Below, piece after piece: positions 7,958-15,171 of a DNA stretch of 35,490 nucleotides. The translations under genes and the position numbers were made by a program. Origin of the DNA: Phycisphaerales bacterium (GTDB taxonomy: Bacteria; Planctomycetota; Phycisphaerae; Tepidisphaerales; Tepidisphaeraceae). Every line of letters begins with the position of its first letter. Position 1 is the stretch's first letter. The notes under the pieces are model-generated. The model was not told where the DNA came from and did no database searches. It saw nothing but the letters and a program-made list of their open reading frames with translations. The stretch lies in NCBI GenBank assembly GCA_020847545.1, contig JADLBV010000116.1:1-35490 (forward strand), read 5' to 3'.

Positions 7958-8950
7958 TTAGGCGTGGCAGGTGGGATAGCTGCCGAAATAGATGTTTCCA
8001 TCCGGCCCTTTGGTGAACTGCCATGCGTAGAGATTGGTCGATTGCGGGGAGATCTGGTTGACCAGCACCTTGCGCTGGCGGAGATCAACCGGGATAAGAA
8101 ACAGCGGTTCGAGCGATTCAAAGAGGAACTTGTCGGGAGTCAGCTCGATGAAATCCCATCCACCAGAGCCGGCGGGGAATCGCAACACATCGGTTTTGGC
8201 GTTTTCGTAGTCGATCAGGAGGGCTGCGCCGCTGCCGGGGCTGGTGCAACTGTTGATGATGAGCAGCGGCCGGCCGGTGTTGGGGTCGATGATGATCCGC
8301 TGTTGCAGGGGGCTGACATTGCGGGAGGGTTCGCCCAGCGGTTTTGCGTGGATTTTGCCATCGGGCGATGAAATGTTCTGCATCTTCCGCTGAGTTTGGG
8401 CATCATCGGTCATTTTTTCAACGCTCACATCGTCAAACCAGACCCGGCCGACGGCGTCGTTCATCTGCAATTGCAGGATCACCACATCCGCGGGGATCGG
8501 CAGGCGATAATACACATCATATTCGGTCCAGTTGGTTTTGCCGGAGATCATCGGGGCGTTGTTTTGCCCCGGTGTGACGGTTAGAAAATTTTCACCGGCG
8601 GGTTTTTGTGCGGCGATGATCGCGCCGACGGTTCCCTGGGTCAGGTCGCTGCGCAGGGCGAAATGGAAGCGATACAACCCCGGCTCGGTGGGCAGATCGC
8701 GCCGGCCAAAATAGGCGTAATGGCGGCCGGCCGCGGCCGCTTCGGGGGTGATTTCCAGCAGGCCCGAGTGCTTTCCGGCGAAGACATCCGGTGCATCGGT
8801 TGTGCGGAACACTTTTGCATCGGGGGCTGAGGAGAGAATCCATCCATCCAGACCGGATTCAAACCCGCCGTTGGGCAAAGTGTCCGCATGGGCAACGCAG
8901 GCCAGGCCGGCAGACAACAGGCCGACAACGCAGCGAAACAATGGTGACAT
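7958..8950 (-). CDS. Secreted protein with CBM-like domain, N-terminal half of interrupted gene
   Basis: The first ~22 residues are a signal peptide (hydrophobic core, then CVAHA before DTLPNGGFE). Residues about 24-185 look like a carbohydrate-binding, galactose-binding-like jelly roll of the CBM4/9 type: NGGFESGLDGWILSS at its start and GRVWFDDVSVEKM at its end are the usual hallmarks. Propeller-like strands then begin (IIIDPNTGRPLLIINS; GPDGNIYFGSYPTCHA) and the frame ends at TAA 7958-7960, in the middle of a blade. The same frame stays open to 6464, giving a combined ~830-residue protein. Start ATG 8950 is preceded by AAGGAG (8953-8958). It is the last gene of the run starting at 12091, eight bases after the amidohydrolase-like gene. 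A role in binding glycans at the surface is inferred. Confidence 0.75.
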   Translation of the reverse strand: MSPLFRCVVGLLSAGLACVAHADTLPNGGFESGLDGWILSSAPDAKVFRTTDAPDVFAGKHSGLLEITPEAAAAGRHYAYFGRRDLPTEPGLYRFHFALRSDLTQGTVGAIIAAQKPAGENFLTVTPGQNNAPMISGKTNWTEYDVYYRLPIPADVVILQLQMNDAVGRVWFDDVSVEKMTDDAQTQRKMQNISSPDGKIHAKPLGEPSRNVSPLQQRIIIDPNTGRPLLIINSCTSPGSGAALLIDYENAKTDVLRFPAGSGGWDFIELTPDKFLFESLEPLFLIPVDLRQRKVLVNQISPQSTNLYAWQFTKGPDGNIYFGSYPTCHA

Positions 8951-8958
8951 GGGACTCC

Positions 8959-9714
8959 TTATTTCAGTCGGGAGAGCAGGTTGTCGCCGGCGATGGCACG
9001 GCGGGTTGGGTCTGAAAGCTCAAAATGATCCAATTTCATCCGTGCGGCTTTGGCGTGCAGGAATGGTGAGTGGCTGCCGAAGACAATTCGGTCCATCGGC
9101 AGATCGCCATCGAAGGATGCAAATGTGTCGCAACCATCCAGAAACGAAAAATCGACCAGCAGGTTCGTTGAGCCTTCGGCCAGCCTGGCGATTTCACCGC
9201 CGTAGGGGCACAAGGCGATGGTCGGAAGGGCTGAAAATTGACGGCTGAATTGTGCGACTTCGGCGGCGTCAACGCCGCGAACCTGCATGAAGATTGGCTG
9301 GTTGCGCTCATCGTTGACGCGCATCTGGATCAATATAGGCAGCGACAATTCACTTGCCGCCGCGCAAACCTCCATCATCAGGGGAGATTGCAGCGAATAG
9401 CCGTGATAGTTGGGGAACAGCTTGATGGCCGACAGGGGAAATCGGCGTTTTGCATCGACGAGGGCGCGTCGCCAGTTGGCCAGCAATGGATTGACAGTTT
9501 TGACGGGACGAAAGCGGGGGAAATCGGTGAGCCTTTCAAACAAGGCCAGATCGTGGGTGTCGGGTTCGGGGAAGAGGATCGATTCAATGGCCGACAGCCA
9601 GACTTCATCGATGGCCAGCGAGGAGAATGTCTTCTCCTGCTCGGCCAAATTCCGATCGGTGAAGGCCTGAATCGGCCAGAATCCCGCCCCGGCATTTACA
9701 TCAATGGTTCGCAT
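8959..9714 (-). CDS. Amidohydrolase-fold (PF04909-like) protein lacking the N-terminal HxH
   Basis: Predicted 251-residue TIM-barrel protein of the amidohydrolase-2 type. It begins MRTIDVNAGAGFWP, where metal-dependent members carry an HxH pair; here those positions are not His. The C-terminus has FGSHSPFLHAKAARMKLD in place of the usual FGTD. Barrel strands such as LSAIKLFPNYHGYS and SLPILIQMRVNDERNQP are clear. So it probably uses a different metal arrangement or is a non-catalytic partner. I chose ATG 9714 because the fold starts there; the frame extends upstream to 9789 without better support. It overlaps the end of the preceding amidohydrolase gene by 14 bases, which suggests translational coupling and perhaps a heteromeric complex. 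Confidence 0.75.
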   Translation of the reverse strand: MRTIDVNAGAGFWPIQAFTDRNLAEQEKTFSSLAIDEVWLSAIESILFPEPDTHDLALFERLTDFPRFRPVKTVNPLLANWRRALVDAKRRFPLSAIKLFPNYHGYSLQSPLMMEVCAAASELSLPILIQMRVNDERNQPIFMQVRGVDAAEVAQFSRQFSALPTIALCPYGGEIARLAEGSTNLLVDFSFLDGCDTFASFDGDLPMDRIVFGSHSPFLHAKAARMKLDHFELSDPTRRAIAGDNLLSRLK

Positions 9715-10528
9715 AAACTTGGGTTGGTTGTGGCTGGAGATTGAAAAGGGATTGGGCGTTGCGGAACAAAATCCGGTTGCGGTCCTCATCGGACAATCGG
9801 CTGCCCAGGATTCGGCCCAGTTGGGAAGGCATCCCCCGTCCCATCATGTCGGTGCCGAAAAGAATTCGTCCGCTGCCAAGCGTTTGTATCGCGAATTCCA
9901 GCGTGCCGGTGAAGGGTTGCGAGCCGGAGGTGTCGATCCAGACATTGGGCAGATCGGCGATGTCGAGGATGCCGCGCTGGCCGCACCCTTCGAGGTGGGC
10001 CATGATGATTTTGGCGTTGGGGAATCGACGCGCCAGATCGGCGACATCGTGCGGCTCGGATCGCCCTTGTTGCATCCGAACGTCAACATCGGGCATATTC
10101 CAGAGATTCAAAGACCAGGAATGGTGCAGCACCGGCACATCGAAGCGGATCGCCTGTTTCATCACCCGATCCAGCAGGGGACTGCGGCAGTTGACATCAA
10201 CTTCGAGCTTGATGCCGCCAAATCCACTGATGCTCAGGCAGCGTTCCAGTTCTTCATCGACAAACTGTGCAGGCAGGGTGGGGTTGATGAAAGCGAAACC
10301 GAAAAACCGGTCCGGCCGGTCGGTCACCATTTTGGCGGTGAAATCATTGACTATGCGGACAGAGGCTTCATCCTGTCCCGGCATCACGTCGTACCCCAGC
10401 AACCCGCTGTACTGCACGCCGTAATGGTCCATGTGCCGGAGCATCAGGTCGATGGCCTGATCGGGTGTCCATGGCTTTTGATGTTTGCCAAAGGGTTCGG
10501 GGTGGGTGTGAATGTCGATGATCGGCAT
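9701..10528 (-). CDS. Amidohydrolase-2 family metal-dependent hydrolase
   Basis: Predicted 275-residue TIM-barrel hydrolase or decarboxylase of the ACMSD/amidohydrolase-2 group (PF04909). Metal-binding signatures are present: DIHTHPEP (HxH) at the N-terminus, VLHHSW in the middle, IIMAHLEGCGQRG and WIDTSGSQ further on, and LFGTDMMGRG with the catalytic Asp near the end. Typical reactions are hydrolysis or non-oxidative decarboxylation of small carboxylates or lactones. The substrate is not readable. The start ATG 10528 gives the normal MPIIDIHTH beginning; the longer frame to 10621 overlaps the pseudopilin gene and adds an unrelated basic stretch. The gene lies 25 bases after the pseudopilin gene and overlaps its paralogue downstream. 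Confidence 0.85.
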   Translation of the reverse strand: MPIIDIHTHPEPFGKHQKPWTPDQAIDLMLRHMDHYGVQYSGLLGYDVMPGQDEASVRIVNDFTAKMVTDRPDRFFGFAFINPTLPAQFVDEELERCLSISGFGGIKLEVDVNCRSPLLDRVMKQAIRFDVPVLHHSWSLNLWNMPDVDVRMQQGRSEPHDVADLARRFPNAKIIMAHLEGCGQRGILDIADLPNVWIDTSGSQPFTGTLEFAIQTLGSGRILFGTDMMGRGMPSQLGRILGSRLSDEDRNRILFRNAQSLFNLQPQPTQVYANH

Positions 10529-10553
10529 GATGTTTTCAATGGGCCGGCGGGGT

Positions 10554-11309
10554 TTAATATCCGCCCAGTTGCTGAATGAACAAAACCAGCGGATATCCCG
10601 CCGCGATCTGTTCCGGCTCAATCGCTGATCGAGGGATGAACGTCACATGTCCATCCAGGAACAGGGTATTCCATCCCTCCTTGTGATTCCATGTGCTGTA
10701 TGGATAGCTGATTGGAAAGAGTATCCCCTGATCGATCAGCACCGCCGTCTGGGCGGCCGAACGGCCTCCGGGGGTTTTCTGTCCAAATCGCCAGCACGCC
10801 ACATCCGACCATCCGGCGGCAGGAGGCTGTGGATACCCATCCGGCGGGCAAAAGAGATAAAAATAGGAGATCATGCGCGTATACGCGCCGACCGTGGCCA
10901 GTCCTTCGCCATTGTTCGTCCGGTTGGGTTGATACGTCTCATCGGCTGGGCAAAAGAGCGGGTCGAGCGAAGGCAGATAGGCCTGATTGCCCATGCCATA
11001 GAGGGGCTTGTTCACCAGCAGCAACAGCGTTCCGTAATCAACATTGCCGCCGAAGCTGACGATCGGGCGAAATGAACCATCGTATCGCGGCGGCAGCCAA
11101 CCCTGGTTGTCGTTGCCGTACATCCGCATCGCCAAGCCGATTTGGCGCATGTTTGAGGCGCAGGAGACTTTTTTGGCCGATTCACGCGCCTTGTTCAAGG
11201 CCGGCAGCAGCATCGAGATCAAAAGAGCTATGATGCCGATGACGACCAGCAATTCCACAAGGGTAAACCCCGTACTGCCGGTTTGGCGATGCGGATGACG
11301 ATGGATCAT
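10554..11309 (-). CDS. Pseudopilin-like protein with H-X9-DG motif
   Basis: Predicted 251-residue protein with a type IV prepilin N-terminus: a short basic leader, then the cleavage/methylation site [10 protein letters not shown] and a hydrophobic helix. It ends with the processing-associated motif [12 protein letters not shown], a His, nine residues, then Asp-Gly, followed by HVTFIPRS. Paralogous families with this architecture are greatly expanded in Planctomycetota, Verrucomicrobiota and Lentisphaerota. They are thought to be exported by a type II/IV pilus-like machinery, though function is mostly unknown. No pilus machinery genes lie in this window. Position: 29 bases after the PEP-CTERM gene and 25 bases before the first amidohydrolase start, so probably one transcript. 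Confidence 0.85.
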   Translation of the reverse strand: MIHRHPHRQTGSTGFTLVELLVVIGIIALLISMLLPALNKARESAKKVSCASNMRQIGLAMRMYGNDNQGWLPPRYDGSFRPIVSFGGNVDYGTLLLLVNKPLYGMGNQAYLPSLDPLFCPADETYQPNRTNNGEGLATVGAYTRMISYFYLFCPPDGYPQPPAAGWSDVACWRFGQKTPGGRSAAQTAVLIDQGILFPISYPYSTWNHKEGWNTLFLDGHVTFIPRSAIEPEQIAAGYPLVLFIQQLGGY

Positions 11310-11338
11310 CAGTACCTCGGCGATTGAACAAATTCGGC

Positions 11339-12091
11339 TTATTTTCGACGGCGACCCAGCAACAGGGCGCTGCCGATCATGCCCAGCACCGAGAGCGTTG
11401 CAGGTTCGGGGACGGCCGAGAAGGTCAGCAATGGCCGGCCGGCGGTGTCATCGGAGGAACGGAACTGGATGGCCGTGCCCAATGAGTCGCTGTTGATGAT
11501 CAACCCCGCGTTGGCGACATCAATCCAGTGTTGGATGAGCGATTGCGGGATGGTCAGGTCCACGGTTGTGTTGTATGCGCCGCCAACTCCGCTATCCACG
11601 GCCGTGTGGTCGTACCCACCGGCTCCTGCGAGTCCATCGCCACCCACCCAGGGGGAGGTGTTGGAAATACGATATTCATAGGTGACATCACCCAGGTCGG
11701 CCGGCGCATAGCTGGGATTGTCACCCTGTGACCATCCCGCGTTGGCATCGGAGATCGCAAAAATGCTGAACGGCACGCCCACATGGTTGTCGGCCATCGT
11801 CAATGTCAGCGTGGCATCGCCGGTGACGGTTTGGCCGGCCAGCGAAGAGAGATCAAAACTCAAGACATCCAGATGAACGCCGTGGGAGTAAAGGGTAGGA
11901 CTGCCGCCAGTATTCACACCGCGGCCAAGGCCGCCCGCATTGGGATCACCGGCATAAAGTGAGGCATCCTGAGTGCCGTCGTACCCGCCGAGGCCATCCT
12001 GGAAGGTATATACGGTAGCCGATGCCAGTGGGGCCAGCATCAAAAAGCCCGCCGCAAATCCGAGCGCCGATTTGGTTACACTTGCCGCCAT
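11339..12091 (-). CDS. PEP-CTERM surface protein with DNRLRE-like domain
   Basis: Predicted 250-residue exported protein. An N-terminal signal peptide (about residues 1-25, ending PLASA) precedes a beta-rich body with DNRLRE-type features: a [19 protein letters not shown] start and the [21 protein letters not shown] pattern. It ends with a PEP-CTERM sorting signal: VPEPATLS, a short hydrophobic helix and LLGRRRK. Such proteins are processed by exosortase and placed in or beyond the envelope, often with extracellular polysaccharide. Start ATG 12091 has CAGGAG at 12098-12103. It is the first gene of the run and is transcribed from a strong-looking promoter at 12148-12176, divergent from the regulator. 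Confidence 0.85.
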   Translation of the reverse strand: MAASVTKSALGFAAGFLMLAPLASATVYTFQDGLGGYDGTQDASLYAGDPNAGGLGRGVNTGGSPTLYSHGVHLDVLSFDLSSLAGQTVTGDATLTLTMADNHVGVPFSIFAISDANAGWSQGDNPSYAPADLGDVTYEYRISNTSPWVGGDGLAGAGGYDHTAVDSGVGGAYNTTVDLTIPQSLIQHWIDVANAGLIINSDSLGTAIQFRSSDDTAGRPLLTFSAVPEPATLSVLGMIGSALLLGRRRK

Positions 12092-12147
12092 ATCTCATCT
12101 CCTGAAAAAGACGTTGTTGCTCCAATAGACGAATTGCACTGGTATAA

Positions 12148-12176
12148 ATTATGACACCGGCAGGAAGACTTGTCAA
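12148..12176 (-). promoter_or_regulatory. Promoter of the PEP-CTERM/pseudopilin/amidohydrolase run
   Basis: On the minus strand a perfect TTGACA (12171-12176) is separated by exactly 17 bases from CATAAT (12148-12153). This places transcription start near 12141, about 50 bases before the ATG at 12091. It is the best sigma-70-type match I saw in the window. Confidence 0.6.
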
Positions 12177-12215
12177 GAAAAATATTGATTCAGAATATAG
12201 CAGATCGAATCGAGG

Positions 12216-12228
12216 TGAAATTATTTCA
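12216..12228. promoter_or_regulatory. Candidate operator TGAAATTATTTCA
   Basis: A perfect 13-base inverted repeat (TGAAAT-T-ATTTCA) lies between the two divergent promoters, seven bases upstream of the -35 of the regulator gene. GntR- and LacI-type regulators bind such short palindromes, so autoregulation and control of the divergent run are plausible. AT-richness raises the chance of coincidence. Confidence 0.35.
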
Positions 12229-12235
12229 TAAATAC

Positions 12236-12263
12236 TGGACAATAATAGAGAAACGAGTATATT
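12236..12263 (+). promoter_or_regulatory. Promoter of the GntR-type regulator gene
   Basis: TGGACA (12236-12241, five of six consensus bases) and TATATT (12258-12263) are separated by 16 bases. Transcription would start near 12270, with a leader of about 17 bases before the ATG at 12287. Confidence 0.45.
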
Positions 12264-12286
12264 GAACATGCTATAAGGTGCTATAT

Positions 12287-13390
12287 ATGCCAGTGATGCG
12301 GCAATTAAAACAAAGCAAGGCGCGCGAAGAGGTGCTTCGGCGTATCCAGAATGGCGATTATCGCCCCGGCGAGCGGTTGCCATCCGAGCGGGTGTTGGCG
12401 CGTGACTTGGGGATGAGCCATATTGCGTTGCGTAAGGGACTGATGGAGTTGGTGGAGGCGGGGGTGATTGTTCGTCGGCCGCGGGTGGGGGCGTTTGTGC
12501 AGCAGACCCGGCCGTTGGAGCTTTCAACCCGGCTGGCGATTGTGGTCCCTGATTACATGGGACAGGGACACCCCTTTTTGCCATTGTTAATGGGGGGTGT
12601 GTTGTCGGGGTTGGACCAGCATCGCCACGAAATTTCGATTTTCACCTACAAGGCCGGCACACAGTTCTGGAATGAGGCCGGCGAGAAGATGGTGGCGCGG
12701 GGGATTCATGGGGCGATCATCTTCACCAGTTACATCATTCCGCTGGAAGAATTGCAGAAACTGGAGCGGTCTGGCATCAAGGCGGTGCTGTTGAATGTTA
12801 CAACCGCCTGCCCGCGTTCACGGATTTCGACGATCACCGTCGATCTGAGCCAGTCGATGCGCGAGGCCATGCAGCGGCTGGTTGATCTGGGACATCGGCG
12901 AATCACCTGGATGTCGTATGAGATCACGGCATTTCGGGAATATGAAGAGCAACTGGCGGCGGAATTTTCCCAAAAATATGACCTGCATGAGCCATCCAAT
13001 GTGATTCGCAGGCTTGGATGCGAGGCGCGGGATTATGACCAGTGGGAGGCGATATTGCAGGGTGAAAACCGCCCAACCGCGATGATTCTTCAAGATGAGT
13101 TCATGGCTCACGAGGTGTATCGCGTCTGTCATCAATTGGGGTTGCGCGTGCCGGATGATCTGTCGCTGGTGGCGTTCGCCGATGCGCTGCCGAGGTCGTA
13201 TGTTGTTCCGTTGAGCGCGCCCGACACGGTCAGCTCGTGGAACGCGGCCGCCCAGCGGGCCGCCGAACATCTGCATTATCTGCTGGAGACCGGCGAAAAG
13301 CGCACGCTGGAATCGACCTTGCACGCCTCCATCCAATGGAAAGCATCCACCGGGCCGGCGCCGGTGGAGAGCGCTCTGACCACATCCTGA
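12287..13390 (+). CDS. GntR-type winged-helix regulator with LacI-type ligand-binding domain
   Basis: Predicted 367-residue transcription factor. Residues about 1-75 are a GntR winged helix (EEVLRRIQNGDYRPGERLPS, then SERVLARDLGMSHIALRKGL and a wing VIVRRPRVGAFV). Residues about 85-350 form a periplasmic-binding-protein-like sensor as in LacI/PurR (LAIVVPDYMGQGHPFLPLL, LVDLGHRRITWMSY, AMILQDEFMAHEVYR, DDLSLVAFADA). The ligand is probably a sugar or sugar derivative by family analogy (AraR-like architecture). AAGG at 12275-12278 supports ATG 12287; a GTG at 12278 is possible. It is divergent from the PEP-CTERM/amidohydrolase run, separated by about 195 bases with two promoters and a palindrome, so it most likely controls that run. 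Confidence 0.85.
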   Translation: MPVMRQLKQSKAREEVLRRIQNGDYRPGERLPSERVLARDLGMSHIALRKGLMELVEAGVIVRRPRVGAFVQQTRPLELSTRLAIVVPDYMGQGHPFLPLLMGGVLSGLDQHRHEISIFTYKAGTQFWNEAGEKMVARGIHGAIIFTSYIIPLEELQKLERSGIKAVLLNVTTACPRSRISTITVDLSQSMREAMQRLVDLGHRRITWMSYEITAFREYEEQLAAEFSQKYDLHEPSNVIRRLGCEARDYDQWEAILQGENRPTAMILQDEFMAHEVYRVCHQLGLRVPDDLSLVAFADALPRSYVVPLSAPDTVSSWNAAAQRAAEHLHYLLETGEKRTLESTLHASIQWKASTGPAPVESALTTS

Positions 13391-13405
13391 AATGTCCTTT
13401 AATAA

Positions 13406-14680
13406 TCAGGCTTTGATTGGCGTTACGGGCTGTGGGAGCAGTTCGATTTTGACCCGGTCCACCCGTTGCGGTTCGGCCATGAGGATGGTGTAGCGTGTGC
13501 CGGCGTGTTCAAAGACCGCACCGGCCTTGGGGATGCCGCCGAGGGTGTTGGAGATGAACCCTCCCAGGGTGTTATATCCGGCGTCTTCGGGGAGATTCAG
13601 GCCCATCAGGCGGTTGATTTCATCGATGTCGATACGGGCATCGGCCTCGGCGGCGTTGTCGTTGAGCCGTTTGAACATGGCCGGCTCGACCGGTTCGTGT
13701 TCGTCGCTGATGTCGCCGACGAGTTCCTCCAGCACATCCTCGATGGTGATCAGGCCGGCCGTGCCCCCATATTCATCGAGAACGATCGCCAGATGAACCT
13801 TTTGCAGGCGAAAATCCTGCAACAGGTCGCGCAGCGGTTTGGTTTCGGGGACATAAAACGCCTGTCGCATGGCGGTGCGGATGTTGAACTGTTCGGGGGG
13901 CTGGCCGAGATGTTTGAGCAGGTCGCGGGCGTAGAGGATGCCGACGATGTGATCCAGGGTTCCATCGTAGATCGGCAGGCGCGAGTGGCCGCTTTCTTCC
14001 AATGCCGCCTTGACCTGCGGCAGTGTGGAATTCAGGTCCAGCCCCACGATTTCGGGGCGGGTGGTCATGATCTCGCCGGTGGTGGTGTCACGGAAGGAGA
14101 TGACCGATTCGATCATCTCACGTTCCTGCACATCGACCACACCTTCCTTTTCACCCTCTTCGACGACCGAGAGGATTTCCTGTTCGATGTGGTCGGGGGG
14201 GGCATTTTCGCCGATGCCGCTGGCTTTTCGCACCGCGCGGTCGATGCTGTGAAGGATGGCCGTGATCGGGGAGAGGATCACGCGGGAGAGCTGCATCAAG
14301 GGCAGAAATATCGCGATCATGCTTTCGGGGGCATATCGCGCCAGCGCGTGGGGAAGGCCCACCGATAAAAAGAGGTTGATAATGGCACAGACCAGGATCG
14401 CCAGTCCATATTGCACCCACAGTTCGTAGTGGGTTTCGTGGAAGAGGCGAAGGATCAGGATCAGCAGGATCAGGTTTGCCAATAGCCGCACGGTGGCGGT
14501 GGCGAAGATCAGGTCCCGTTCATGGCGTTCGAGGGGATCAAGCCATTTTTGCCGGCCGTAGCGGGTCAGGAGCGTTTCCAGTTGCGGCCAGGAGTAGTCG
14601 CGCAGCGCATAGGTGAGGGTCGAGAAAATCGCGGCGGCCAGCGCCGACAGCACCACGCCGGTGGCAAACAGATAGATCAT
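13406..14680 (-). CDS. CNNM/CBS/CorC_HlyC-domain membrane protein (hemolysin C/CorB-like)
   Basis: Predicted 424-residue protein. Residues about 1-150 hold a DUF21/CNNM membrane domain with several helices. A tandem CBS pair follows (starting GEIMTTRPEIVGLDLNSTLP and IVGILYARDLLKHLG, then VHLAIVLDEYGGTAGLITIEDVLEELVGDI), and the last ~85 residues are a CorC_HlyC domain. This is the usual full-length architecture. The family is linked to magnesium/cobalt efflux, and the CBS pair is an adenine-nucleotide sensor. The ATG at 14680 overlaps the ybeY stop in an ATGA (14677-14680), so the two are translationally coupled. It is the last gene of the phoH-led group and converges with the regulator gene 15 bases away. 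Confidence 0.85.
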   Translation of the reverse strand: MIYLFATGVVLSALAAAIFSTLTYALRDYSWPQLETLLTRYGRQKWLDPLERHERDLIFATATVRLLANLILLILILRLFHETHYELWVQYGLAILVCAIINLFLSVGLPHALARYAPESMIAIFLPLMQLSRVILSPITAILHSIDRAVRKASGIGENAPPDHIEQEILSVVEEGEKEGVVDVQEREMIESVISFRDTTTGEIMTTRPEIVGLDLNSTLPQVKAALEESGHSRLPIYDGTLDHIVGILYARDLLKHLGQPPEQFNIRTAMRQAFYVPETKPLRDLLQDFRLQKVHLAIVLDEYGGTAGLITIEDVLEELVGDISDEHEPVEPAMFKRLNDNAAEADARIDIDEINRLMGLNLPEDAGYNTLGGFISNTLGGIPKAGAVFEHAGTRYTILMAEPQRVDRVKIELLPQPVTPIKA

Positions 14681-15171
14681 CGTTTATTCCCCCCGGCGGT
14701 TTTGGTTGGCTTGGTGCGGTCAAATACGCGGCCGATGCCCAGTTTTTGCAGGAGTTGGTCTTCTTTTGCGTGCATTGCGCGATATTCCGCTTCGGTTCTA
14801 TCGTCCCATCCCCCCAGGTGCAACATCCCATGCAGGGCGTAGAGCAGCACCTCATCCGCCAAGGGGATGCCGCGAAGACGGGATTGTCGGCGGGCTTCGG
14901 GGATGCAAATCACCAACTCCCCCTCGACGCACCGGCCCCGCGCATCGTTTTCCAAGGGAAAGCTTAATACATCGGTTGGGCCGGGGATTCCCATAAATTC
15001 CTGATGAAGCCGGGACATTGTGGTGTCCCCCACCAGCGCCAATGACAGATGACGCAACGGAGATTTGAGCAACTTGTGTGCCAGCAAGAGTTTACGGCGG
15101 ACATAGGGAGAGATTTCCCGTCCGGTGGCGGCGGAGATGGAGATGTTGAATGTATGGCCGGAAGGTCTCAC
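14677..15171 (-). CDS. ybeY: Endoribonuclease YbeY (rRNA maturation factor)
   Basis: Predicted 164-residue metalloprotein of the UPF0054/YbeY family, which takes part in 16S rRNA 3'-end maturation and 70S quality control. The core motifs are present: TDVLSFPLE, GELVICIPEARRQ, and a zinc motif HGMLHLGGWDD (residues 114-124). The usual third ligand of HGxLHLxGYDH is His; here it is Asp, a conservative variant. The start is the GTG at 15171, overlapping the HD-gene stop in a GTGA (15168-15171). The frame runs upstream to 15318, but that part lies inside the HD gene. The phoH - 7TM-HD - ybeY - corC order is a widely conserved neighbourhood. Confidence 0.9.
   Translation of the reverse strand: MRPSGHTFNISISAATGREISPYVRRKLLLAHKLLKSPLRHLSLALVGDTTMSRLHQEFMGIPGPTDVLSFPLENDARGRCVEGELVICIPEARRQSRLRGIPLADEVLLYALHGMLHLGGWDDRTEAEYRAMHAKEDQLLQKLGIGRVFDRTKPTKTAGGNKR

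Noticed and set aside
7958..7960. Recoding of the internal stop as selenocysteine or pyrrolysine
   Set aside because: The codon is TAA; those systems use TGA and TAG respectively.
6989..8371. 460-codon open frame on the plus strand opposite the secreted propeller gene
   Set aside because: Its Gly/Ala/Asp/Val-rich composition is the typical antisense shadow of a GC-rich gene. The minus strand has signal peptide, domain motifs and a ribosome-binding site instead.
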